Assembly: GCA_945876745.1 (NCBI GenBank)
Contig: CAMCPL010000003.1
Location: 62,001-126,000 of the forward strand
Source: an uncultured Clostridia bacterium
GTDB taxonomy: Bacteria; Bacillota; Clostridia; Oscillospirales; Acutalibacteraceae
Direction of reading: 5' to 3'
Length of the DNA: 64,000 bases
The translations under genes were made by a program, and so were the position numbers. Below, in pieces: positions 17,886 to 25,800 of the stretch (positions are counted from its first letter, which is position 1; every line of letters begins with the position of its first letter). The notes beneath the pieces were generated by a model. That model did no database searches. It had not been told where the DNA came from and saw nothing but the letters and a program-made list of their open reading frames with translations.

Positions 17886-19631
17886 TTACTCTTTGATTAT
17901 TGCACCGAATTTGCAGGAAGAATAGCATTTTCCGCATTTGATGCAGGTTTCATTATTGATAACGTGAGCCTTTTTAACCTCGCCCGAAATTGCATTAACA
18001 GGGCAGTTTCTTGCACAAAGAGTACATCCCTTGCACTTGTCCTCGATGATTCTGTATTCGATAAGGTCGGTACATTCACCCGCAGGGCATTTCTTCTCAT
18101 TAATATGAGCCTCGTACTCGTTTCTGAAATACTTGATTGTAGTTAGAACAGGGTTGGGCGCAGTCTGACCCAAGCCGCATAATGCGCCGTCCTTTACGGA
18201 ATAGCAAAGCTCCTCAAGAAGCTCAATATCTCCGTCCTTGCCCTCGCCCTTTGTAATGCGCTCAAGCATTTCAAGCATTCTCTTTGTACCGATACGGCAA
18301 TGAATACATTTACCGCAGCTTTCCTTTGCAGTAAAGTCGAGGAAAAATTTCGCCATTCCCACCATACAGGTGTCCTCGTCCATAACTACCATACCGCCGG
18401 AGCCCATAATCGCGCCTGTTGCACCGAGTGCCTTGTAGTCGATAACAGTATCAATGAGCTCACTCGGAATACAACCGCCCGACGGCCCGCCCATCTGAAC
18501 AGCCTTAAATTCCTTGTTGTTCTTTATGCCGCCGCCGATGTCAAAAATAACGTCCTTTAGCGTTTTACCCATAGGTATCTCAACAAGACCGCTTCTCTTG
18601 ATTTTACCTGTAACGGCGAAAACCTTTGTGCCCTTTGAATTTTCCGTACCCATTGCGGCAAAAGCCTCGCCGCCGTTGTTGATTATCCAAGATACGTTTG
18701 CAAAGGTTTCAACATTGTTGATGTTGCTCGGCTGCTGCCAGTATCCCGAAGCGGCAGGGAACGGAGGCTTTAATCTCGGCATACCTCTGTGACCCTCAAG
18801 ACTTTCGATAAGCGCAGTTTCCTCGCCGCAAACGAATGCGCCTGCACCTGCTTTAATTGTGAAGTCACAGGAAAAATCGGTGCCGAAAATATTGTTGCCG
18901 ATAATACCTTTTTCGCTCGCTTGCTCAATAGCACGGCTGAGCCTCTTTATTGCCAATGGATATTCGGCTCTGACATAAACAACAGCGTGCTGTGCGCCGA
19001 TTGCATAAGCGCCTATCAGCATACCCTCGATAAGATTGTGAGGGTCGGACTCAATAACCGCCCTGTCCATAAATGCACCGGGGTCGCCCTCGTCTGCATT
19101 ACAGATTAAGTACTTAACGTCGCTTTGACTTTGTCTTGCGGCGTTCCACTTGAACCAGGTAGGGAAGCCTGCGCCGCCTCGTCCTGCAAGTCCGGAGGTC
19201 TTGATTATCTCAATAACCTGTTCGGGTGTAAGCTCGCAAAGACATTTTTTGAGCGCTGTATATCCGTCGTGCTCGATGAAATCCTCGATTTCGTCGGGAT
19301 TGATAACGCCGCATCTTTTCAGTGCGATTCTCGTTTGCTTTTCTAAAAATTCACTGTCCTCGTTTGAAACGATAAGTCTTTCAATTTTTGATGTGTCGCC
19401 TGTGCGTGCGTATTCGGCAATATCCTCGGCGTCGTCGGGCTGAACCTTAACAAGTCTTGTGAGCTTGCCTTCGTCGTCATAAATATCAACGATAGGCTCA
19501 AGATAGCACATACCGATACAACCTGTGATTCCAATGCTTGCGCTTCCCAAATCACATTCCAAAAGCGCATTTCTGACCTTTTGTGCTCCGGCGGCAATTC
19601 CGCAAGAGCCTTCACCGACTACTATTCTCAT
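17886..19631 (-). CDS. NuoF/HydB-like NADH-binding flavoprotein subunit
   Basis: A 581-residue HydB/NuoF-type protein. It starts with a thioredoxin-like [2Fe-2S] domain, then has the FMN/NADH core (GLAGRGGAGFPTWFKW; NADEGDPGAFMDR), an SLBB segment, and the [4Fe-4S] motif ESCGKCIHCRIGT. It ends with a 2x[4Fe-4S] ferredoxin domain (CKGCTLCARNCP, CIKCGKCYSSC). The extra N- and C-terminal domains are typical of soluble bifurcating enzymes rather than complex I. Its ATG overlaps the NuoE-like stop by 4 bp and it ends 14 bp before the GltD-like gene. All three should be made together. Confidence 0.92.
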   Translation of the reverse strand: MRIVVGEGSCGIAAGAQKVRNALLECDLGSASIGITGCIGMCYLEPIVDIYDDEGKLTRLVKVQPDDAEDIAEYARTGDTSKIERLIVSNEDSEFLEKQTRIALKRCGVINPDEIEDFIEHDGYTALKKCLCELTPEQVIEIIKTSGLAGRGGAGFPTWFKWNAARQSQSDVKYLICNADEGDPGAFMDRAVIESDPHNLIEGMLIGAYAIGAQHAVVYVRAEYPLAIKRLSRAIEQASEKGIIGNNIFGTDFSCDFTIKAGAGAFVCGEETALIESLEGHRGMPRLKPPFPAASGYWQQPSNINNVETFANVSWIINNGGEAFAAMGTENSKGTKVFAVTGKIKRSGLVEIPMGKTLKDVIFDIGGGIKNNKEFKAVQMGGPSGGCIPSELIDTVIDYKALGATGAIMGSGGMVVMDEDTCMVGMAKFFLDFTAKESCGKCIHCRIGTKRMLEMLERITKGEGKDGDIELLEELCYSVKDGALCGLGQTAPNPVLTTIKYFRNEYEAHINEKKCPAGECTDLIEYRIIEDKCKGCTLCARNCPVNAISGEVKKAHVINNETCIKCGKCYSSCKFGAIIKE

Positions 19632-20098
19632 TTTGCCGCCTCCCTTAATTCGTTAAGTATTTTTCTTGTTTTGTCAGGAGTGAGACTGCCGTATGTATCG
19701 TCGTTTATCATCATAACGGGTGACAACGAACAGCAACCGAGACAAGCAACGCATTTGAGCGAAAACAGTCCGTCCTTTGTTGTTTGACCGTCATCAATTC
19801 CGAGCTCGTCCTTTATTGTCTGCAAAATAAGCTCTGAAGAATTTACGTGACACGCCGTGCCCTGACATAGCATAATAAGATATTTACCCACCGGCTCAAA
19901 TCTGAACTGAGTGTAAAATGTGCCTACGCCCATAATTTCGGCTTCGGCAATGCCTGTTGCAGAGGATATTTTTTGTATAGCTTCTTTCGGAAGATAGCCG
20001 TAAATATCCTGCGTATGCTGTAAAATAGTAATCAGGCTTCCGGGAACAGATGCATATTCCTCAAGTACGCCGTCAATTAATTCTAAATTAATAGCCAT
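19628..20098 (-). CDS. NuoE/HydC-like [2Fe-2S] subunit
   Basis: A 156-residue NuoE-type thioredoxin-fold protein. The four cluster ligands are in CQGTACHV and, about 35 residues on, CVACLGCC. It is first in a three-gene minus-strand operon, overlapping the NuoF-like gene by 4 bp. In HydABC-like enzymes this subunit relays electrons near the FMN site. A GAGGGGGTT site precedes the start, and a matching sigma-A promoter is visible upstream. Confidence 0.92.
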   Translation of the reverse strand: MAINLELIDGVLEEYASVPGSLITILQHTQDIYGYLPKEAIQKISSATGIAEAEIMGVGTFYTQFRFEPVGKYLIMLCQGTACHVNSSELILQTIKDELGIDDGQTTKDGLFSLKCVACLGCCSLSPVMMINDDTYGSLTPDKTRKILNELREAAK

Positions 20099-20127
20099 TA
20101 TTTAACCCCCTCGTTTTTGTTATAAAA

Positions 20128-20156
20128 ATAATACTATATAAAATTTGATATTTCAA
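20128..20156 (-). promoter_or_regulatory. Sigma-A promoter of the flavoprotein operon
   Basis: On the minus strand: TTGAAA (20156-20151), 17-bp spacer, TATTAT (20133-20128), 29 bp upstream of the NuoE-like ATG. Confidence 0.65.
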
Positions 20157-20328
20157 CTGTAAAAATAATCTTTATTCAATCTGTACAAAAACAATAATAA
20201 TATCGGCTTTGTAACCATAAAATGTTCATAGTCGGTGTAAATTGCTCCAAAATAGACTGCTTTGCTTTAATTATACACAAAAAATGAACGACTTTTTTGT
20301 GAAATATATGTAAAATCTACAAAACTTA

Positions 20329-20357
20329 TTGACATAACTTAAAAAATACTATACAAT
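20329..20357 (+). promoter_or_regulatory. Sigma-A promoter of the EF-G-like gene
   Basis: Consensus TTGACA (20329-20334), 17-bp spacer, TACAAT (20352-20357), 34 bp upstream of the ATG. The rest of the 20.1-20.3 kb intergenic stretch is AT-rich and shows nothing else I can support. Confidence 0.8.
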
Positions 20358-20391
20358 TTTAACAAATGATTTTATAAGGAGAGTGCTTTTT

Positions 20392-22434
20392 ATGAGCATA
20401 GTAAAAAATGTGGCTGTTGTCGGCCACGCATCTAAGGGTAAAACTACTCTTGCCGAGGCAATGCTTTATGTTGCCGGCGTAACTGAAAGAATGGGAAAAA
20501 TTGCGGACGGTAACACAGTTTCCGACAGCGACGCCGAAGAAAAAAAGAGAAAGGTAAGTATTTCATCATCTCTTTTGCAGTTTACATATAAGGATGCAAA
20601 GATTAATATTGTTGACACTCCGGGACTTTTTGATTTTGCAGTAGGTCCTGCCGAGGGTCTTCGTGCCGCAGACAGCGCAATAGTTGTTGTTTCCGCACGT
20701 TCCGGACTTGCCGCAGGCGCTGAAAAGGCATTTAAGGGCGCAGGCAAAAAGGGAATGGCTCGTATTATCGTAACCTCTAAAATGGACGACGAAAGAGCCG
20801 ATTTCTACAAGGCGTTTAACGGTCTTGTTGCAAAGTTCGGTACTACTATGTGTCCTGTTGTCGTTCCGGTTATTTGCGGCGGTAAGGTTGCAGGCTTCTA
20901 TAATATGATAGACGATACAACCTACGCATATGACGGAATTAAGAAGACAAAGGCAGATTTAACTCCCGATGACGTAGCTCGTTTCGAAGCTATTAAGGCA
21001 GTATTTGCAGAAGCAGTTGCAGGTACCGACGACGAGCTTATGGAAAAATATTTCGAGGGCGAAGAGCTTACCGTTGAAGACAAGATTAAGGGTCTTGCTA
21101 TCGGTATTGCACAGGGTACTGTTGTCCCCGTATTTGCTCTTTCCGGTCTTACCGGTGTAGGCGTTGATATGCTTATGGATTTCATTAAGGATTGCTGTCC
21201 TGCACCGAAATCGGAATATGCTATCGACGCAGACGGCGAGCCTGTTGAAATTAACGTTGATGAGAATGCTCCGCTTGCCGCAGTTTGCTTTAAGACTGTT
21301 GCCGACCCGTTTATCGGAAAACTTAATTATTTCAAGGTTATTTCAGGTAAACTTGCGCAGGGTATGACTGTCGTTAATCCGAGAACCGGCGAAAGCGAGA
21401 GAGTGGGCAAGGTTGTAACAATGCTCGGCGCAAAGCAGACCGACGCAAAAGAAATCGTTGCAGGCGAAATCGGTGCTGTTGTAAAATTAGACGGCTTTAA
21501 GACAGGCGACACTATGTGCGATCCTGCAAAGGTCGTAACTCTTGACGGCGTAGCTGTTCCGACTGCTTGCTATTCTATGGCTATCACCTCCGAGAAAAAG
21601 GGTGATGAGGAAAAGATTGCAAATGCAGTTCAAAAGCTCGTTGAGGAAGATCCGTCACTTAACTATAAGGTTAATAACGAAACCCATCAGGCAATTATTT
21701 CCGGTTTGGGTGAACAGCAAATTGATGTATGTCTTTCGAAATTAGCGGCAAAATATAATGTAAAGGCTAATATCGAAAAACCGAGAGTTGCATACCGCGA
21801 AACTATCACACGCAAGGTTACTGCACAGGGCAGACATAAGAAGCAGTCAGGCGGTCACGGTCAGTTCGGTGATGTATTTATCGAATTTGAGCCGTATGAT
21901 ACACAGGAGCTTATTTTCGCAGAGAGAGTTGTAGGCGGCTCCGTTCCTAAAAACTTCTTCCCGGCAGTTGAAAAGGGACTTCAGGAGTCAATGAAGAAGG
22001 GCGTGCTTGCAGGCTATCCTATGGTAGGCGTAAAGGCAACCTTGTTCGACGGTTCGTATCACCCTGTTGACAGCTCCGAAATGGCGTTCAAGATGGCGGC
22101 TTCACTTGCATTTAAGTCCGGTATTGCAGACGCAGGTCCGATTTTGCTTGAGCCTATCGTAACTCTTAATGCTGTATGTAACGACGAGGCTATGGGCGAC
22201 GTTATCGGCGATATCAATAAGCGCAGAGGCCGTGTTTTGGGTATGACTCCGAATGGCGACGGTATGCAGGAAATTGTTGCCGAGGTGCCTGAAAGCGAAA
22301 TGACAACCTTCTCAACCTCTATGCGCCAGATTACTCAGGGCAGAGGCTCGTTTACTACCGAATTTTCAAGGTATGAGAGATGTCCGGAGCATATTGCGCA
22401 AAAGGTAATTGCAGAAAGCTCAATTGAGGATTAA
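20392..22434 (+). CDS. EF-G-like translational GTPase (paralogue class)
   Basis: A 680-residue protein with the full EF-G domain order. The G domain has G1 GHASKGKT (residues 11-18), G3 DTPG (75-78) and an altered G4 reading SKMD (129-132) instead of NKMD. Domains II to V follow, with the domain IV segment GGHGQFGDVFIEFEP. It belongs to the EF-G-like/EF-G2 group rather than canonical FusA, as suggested by its place outside the str operon and by the changed G4. Members are thought to act on ribosomes, but their role is unsettled. AAGGAGAG supports the ATG at 20392; an ATG 9 bp upstream is poorly spaced. Confidence 0.88.
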   Translation: MSIVKNVAVVGHASKGKTTLAEAMLYVAGVTERMGKIADGNTVSDSDAEEKKRKVSISSSLLQFTYKDAKINIVDTPGLFDFAVGPAEGLRAADSAIVVVSARSGLAAGAEKAFKGAGKKGMARIIVTSKMDDERADFYKAFNGLVAKFGTTMCPVVVPVICGGKVAGFYNMIDDTTYAYDGIKKTKADLTPDDVARFEAIKAVFAEAVAGTDDELMEKYFEGEELTVEDKIKGLAIGIAQGTVVPVFALSGLTGVGVDMLMDFIKDCCPAPKSEYAIDADGEPVEINVDENAPLAAVCFKTVADPFIGKLNYFKVISGKLAQGMTVVNPRTGESERVGKVVTMLGAKQTDAKEIVAGEIGAVVKLDGFKTGDTMCDPAKVVTLDGVAVPTACYSMAITSEKKGDEEKIANAVQKLVEEDPSLNYKVNNETHQAIISGLGEQQIDVCLSKLAAKYNVKANIEKPRVAYRETITRKVTAQGRHKKQSGGHGQFGDVFIEFEPYDTQELIFAERVVGGSVPKNFFPAVEKGLQESMKKGVLAGYPMVGVKATLFDGSYHPVDSSEMAFKMAASLAFKSGIADAGPILLEPIVTLNAVCNDEAMGDVIGDINKRRGRVLGMTPNGDGMQEIVAEVPESEMTTFSTSMRQITQGRGSFTTEFSRYERCPEHIAQKVIAESSIED

Positions 22435-22439
22435 TCAAA

Positions 22440-23033
22440 ATGATTGAATTTTTGAAAGGATTAAAAAAGTTTTCCATTTCAACAATTATCGTATCAGCTG
22501 TTCTTGGAGTGCTTTTTATAGCATTCCCGGATAAGTGTATTCAGTATACCTCGCTGTTTGTCGGAGGTGCGCTGATTGTTATCGGTGCTGTTGCCGTAAT
22601 AACCTACCTGCTTGACAGAAATACCATTTTACCGCTTGTTTTGGGAATTATCGTTCTTGTCACGGGTATCGTGATTTGCGCAAAATATCGCCAGATAATT
22701 TCGATTATAGTTGTGATATTCGGAATATTCATTCTGATTTCGGGACTTGTTGATTTTGTTGCTTCGCTGAAAAGCCTTGCAATACTTCGGATTTCGGGCT
22801 GGTTTACGCTCGTTTTGTCGGTTATCACCGTGATTTTCGGCGTAGTTGCAATAACAAAATCAGCCGCCTTGACCGACTCGATTGTTCGATTTATCGGCGC
22901 AGCCTTGATAATTTATGCCGTGCTTGACCTCATTTCCTTTATTCAGGTAAACGCTATGGCGAAAAAGGTTAAGCAAAGAATTAACGAAGGCTCCGATATC
23001 GTTGTTGAAGCTCAGGAAAAAGACTTTGAATAA
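22440..23033 (+). CDS. DUF308 (HdeD-like) membrane protein
   Basis: A 197-residue protein with about six evenly spaced hydrophobic segments and a short polar C-terminus, the DUF308/HdeD pattern. HdeD in E. coli is linked to acid resistance; function here is unknown. It starts 5 bp after the EF-G-like stop, so it is probably in the same transcript, although the linkage is not obviously functional. A strong terminator follows. Confidence 0.75.
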   Translation: MIEFLKGLKKFSISTIIVSAVLGVLFIAFPDKCIQYTSLFVGGALIVIGAVAVITYLLDRNTILPLVLGIIVLVTGIVICAKYRQIISIIVVIFGIFILISGLVDFVASLKSLAILRISGWFTLVLSVITVIFGVVAITKSAALTDSIVRFIGAALIIYAVLDLISFIQVNAMAKKVKQRINEGSDIVVEAQEKDFE

Positions 23034-23069
23034 AATATTGGAGTTTAAAAAATAGTTCAAATAAATATT

Positions 23070-23110
23070 GGCTGCAAGAAATCCGAAAAGGATCGCTTGC
23101 AGTCTTTTTT
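23070..23110 (+). terminator. Intrinsic terminator after the DUF308 gene
   Basis: The stem GGCTGCAAG / CTTGCAGTC (one G-T pair) encloses a second small stem (ATCC/GGAT). It is followed by TTTTTT. Confidence 0.88.
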
Positions 23111-23212
23111 GTGATGCTTTGCTATAAATCATAAAGTGAAGAGAATATGGGCGTAGTGAATCTTGGAGGCTGCGTATTACGGTTTGCAACCTTGTTTTTA
23201 CGCAAAAAATCA

Positions 23213-23241
23213 CCGGAACTCACTTTTTTAGTGAATTCCGG
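23213..23241 (-). terminator. Intrinsic terminator of the downstream TagF-GT4 gene
   Basis: A 12-bp stem (CCGGAACTCACT with AGTGAATTCCGG, one mismatch) is followed on the minus strand by a T-rich run. It lies about 45 bp past the minus-strand stop at 23285. Confidence 0.75.
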
Positions 23242-23284
23242 CTTTTCGTAATGCTGTTTTTTTACCTTAATTCTTGTTGACTTA

Positions 23285-25696
23285 TTACATTAATGCTTCG
23301 AATTGTTCTACAACCTCTTTGTTGTATTGGTTATAATCAACTGTAAGATTTTTAACTTCACCGTCGTAAAGCATTTTAAGTCCTTTTTCAATTCCTTTTT
23401 GTGAGTTCTCTACAAGAAGACCGTTGTTACTTTTCATAAATCCTCGAGGTCCTGTTATGTCGGTTGAAATAACAGGCTTTCCAACTATGTCGGCTTCAAC
23501 TAAAACAAGTCCGAAGCCCTCGTAATATGAGCTTAAAACAAAATAATCGCAAAGCCTTATGATTGCATAGGGATTTGATACCTTTTGGAGTAAAAGAACC
23601 TTGTCAGTCAGCTTCTTGCTTTCAATATGCTCTAACAATAAATCATAATGATTTTTGAATGAGCTTCCGCCCATAATAACAAGTCTTGCGTCATCGTGGT
23701 TTTTTGCAAATTCACCAAAGGCGTCAACTAATCTTTCGTGACCTTTTTCGGGTGAAAATCTTCCGACCGTGATGAATTTTTTTGTGGATTTGTCACATAA
23801 AAATTCCATAGCCGCATCGTGCTCATATGAGGAAATTGTATCATCGTCGAGTTTAGCCGGCTTAAGAGACCTCTTTAATATGATTTTGTCGGGAATTGCA
23901 TTTTTTGCAAGATAAATATTATCCTTTTTACCACTGATTTTTAAGGTTGGTTTGATGATATCCTCAGTGACAACTGCAACCTTGTTATATTTGCGGTAAG
24001 CATAGCGTAAAACATCCTTACGCTGATTGCCTCTGTTTTTTATTTCTTTAAGCATATCGCTGTGTACATATATTATGTTGTTTGCGTCTGCCTGAGCGTA
24101 TTTCAGTATTGCGTCGGGAGCGTAACCGCTGAACTGAATGTAAGTGTCGAATTTTGCGCAGCCGAAGTCTTTTGCAAAGTTCTGTCTCACCCTCTTGCCA
24201 TTCAGCATAAGATATATTTTTGTATTTATTATTTTGAATCTAAACAGCACTTTGATCGCTCTTTCAAAAAGCGTTAGATTAAATCCACCGATTGTTGCGT
24301 AGTAGAAGGCGTCCTTAGGAAATGTAAATAAGTTTTCCGCATAGGGCGCAACAGCGTTTTGAGCAAAGCTTAAGTAGTAGTTTCTTTTACTCATATCAAC
24401 CGTATTCAAAAGATTTCTTAAAGAGGCGGTAACTCCGTTCGGCGCAAGATTTCCTGCAAAAATAAGTACGTTTTCTTTTCCGTTTGACGGAATATCCTTA
24501 ACTATGAGTCCTGTCTCTTCACCGAGTATTACCTTGTCACAAAGCTGCGCGGTCGCATTAATATTGTCGAACGGACAAAATTTCTCAACGAAATCAGTAT
24601 CGTCAAAATCCTTGTCTTTTCTTAGCTCAACTAAAAGCTCGTCATTGTTGCTTACCTGAGGATAGGGAAGCTCGTCAAGTGAAATATAAACGCCTCTGTC
24701 ACGCAGATAATCCTCTTTATCAAAAGTGAAAAGAATGATTTTTTTGCCTGTGCAGGCGTAATCAAAGAACACGCTTGAATAGTCTGAAACAAGGCAATCC
24801 GCAATATTGAGGAAATCATATGTATCAAGCTCCTCAGGAAACGGCTTGATATGTTCAAAATCATCGAAGTTTACAAGACTTTTTGATACAGGGTGCAAGT
24901 TAAGATAGAATACCTCATTGTCGCCGAGTTTTTTGTCCAATTCGTAAAGATAGTAGAGCATATACGAATCGCTTTTGCATGACGAACCTGTTTTTGCCGT
25001 TCCTCTAAACGTCGGCATATACGCATAAACTCTTACATTTTCCAGACCAAGCTCCGTTCTGAGCCTACTTCTCCTGTCATTGTCAAAGAAAATCTCATTT
25101 CTCGGATAACCTCCGTAGATGATTTTACCTTGTGCGATATTGTTTATCATATAGTCCTCGACCATATGCTCCATTGTGTATTCATTCGGGAATAACAACC
25201 AGTCGGCAATGACAAAGTTTTTTTGAGGATTGCCTATATTTGCGGCGTCATTTTTAATCTTTCTGCCGAGTGATTTAAGCGGAGTGCCGTGCCAGGTATT
25301 AATGTAAACCTGACCCTCTTTTTTCTGATAAAAGGGAAGGAAGGTGTTGTCGTTGATTAAATATTTTGCCGAAGCAATTACCTTGAAATATTCTTTTGAC
25401 GACAAAATTACGATATTAACATTTTCTATACCGTATGTTTTAAGCTTTTGCTCAAAAATATCAACCTTATTTAGCTTGCAGGAAAGGTATACTTTGAAAT
25501 CCTTGTATTTTTCACTGCTTCTCAGGTATTTGACTATGTAAAAAACGTTACCGTTAAATTCGTCGCCGTGCTGACTTTCAATCAGTATTGCTTTTTCGTC
25601 AATTGCAAGCTTGTCAAAATATTTGATATACTTGCACTTTGCTCTCCAATAAGGATTTTTTATTAGCTTTTTTGCTTTTTTAATTACAGGATTCAT
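23285..25696 (-). CDS. Fused CDP-glycerol glycerophosphotransferase / GT4 glycosyltransferase (copy 1)
   Basis: An 803-residue two-domain protein. About residues 30-390 form a TagF/TagB-like glycerophosphotransferase domain (motifs TWHGTPLKSLGRKIKND and DYSSVFFDYACTGKKIILF). About residues 400-800 form a GT4-type transferase domain with GRFSPEKGHERLVDAFG and SSYYEGFGLVLVEADIVGKP. No signal peptide or membrane segment is visible, so it should act at the inner face of the membrane. The predicted job is building a poly(glycerol-phosphate)-type or decorated teichoic polymer. It has its own promoter and terminator. A close paralogue of nearly equal length lies directly upstream. Confidence 0.85.
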   Translation of the reverse strand: MNPVIKKAKKLIKNPYWRAKCKYIKYFDKLAIDEKAILIESQHGDEFNGNVFYIVKYLRSSEKYKDFKVYLSCKLNKVDIFEQKLKTYGIENVNIVILSSKEYFKVIASAKYLINDNTFLPFYQKKEGQVYINTWHGTPLKSLGRKIKNDAANIGNPQKNFVIADWLLFPNEYTMEHMVEDYMINNIAQGKIIYGGYPRNEIFFDNDRRSRLRTELGLENVRVYAYMPTFRGTAKTGSSCKSDSYMLYYLYELDKKLGDNEVFYLNLHPVSKSLVNFDDFEHIKPFPEELDTYDFLNIADCLVSDYSSVFFDYACTGKKIILFTFDKEDYLRDRGVYISLDELPYPQVSNNDELLVELRKDKDFDDTDFVEKFCPFDNINATAQLCDKVILGEETGLIVKDIPSNGKENVLIFAGNLAPNGVTASLRNLLNTVDMSKRNYYLSFAQNAVAPYAENLFTFPKDAFYYATIGGFNLTLFERAIKVLFRFKIINTKIYLMLNGKRVRQNFAKDFGCAKFDTYIQFSGYAPDAILKYAQADANNIIYVHSDMLKEIKNRGNQRKDVLRYAYRKYNKVAVVTEDIIKPTLKISGKKDNIYLAKNAIPDKIILKRSLKPAKLDDDTISSYEHDAAMEFLCDKSTKKFITVGRFSPEKGHERLVDAFGEFAKNHDDARLVIMGGSSFKNHYDLLLEHIESKKLTDKVLLLQKVSNPYAIIRLCDYFVLSSYYEGFGLVLVEADIVGKPVISTDITGPRGFMKSNNGLLVENSQKGIEKGLKMLYDGEVKNLTVDYNQYNKEVVEQFEALM

Positions 25697-25734
25697 AATT
25701 GTTCCCTCGTAGCATCACATATTATAGTAATAAC

Positions 25735-25763
25735 ACTATATCACAAACATCTGCCTATATCAA
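25735..25763 (-). promoter_or_regulatory. Sigma-A promoter of TagF-GT4 copy 1
   Basis: On the minus strand: TTGATA (25763-25758), 17-bp spacer, TATAGT (25740-25735), 38 bp upstream of the ATG at 25696. Confidence 0.65.
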
Positions 25764-25800
25764 GTTTTTTTATATTTTCAAATTTTAGCATTTGTAATAA

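Noticed and set aside
15670-20098. [FeFe]-hydrogenase HydABC
   Set aside because: The third subunit has no H-cluster Cys motifs; it has a GltD-like FAD/NAD(P) module instead.
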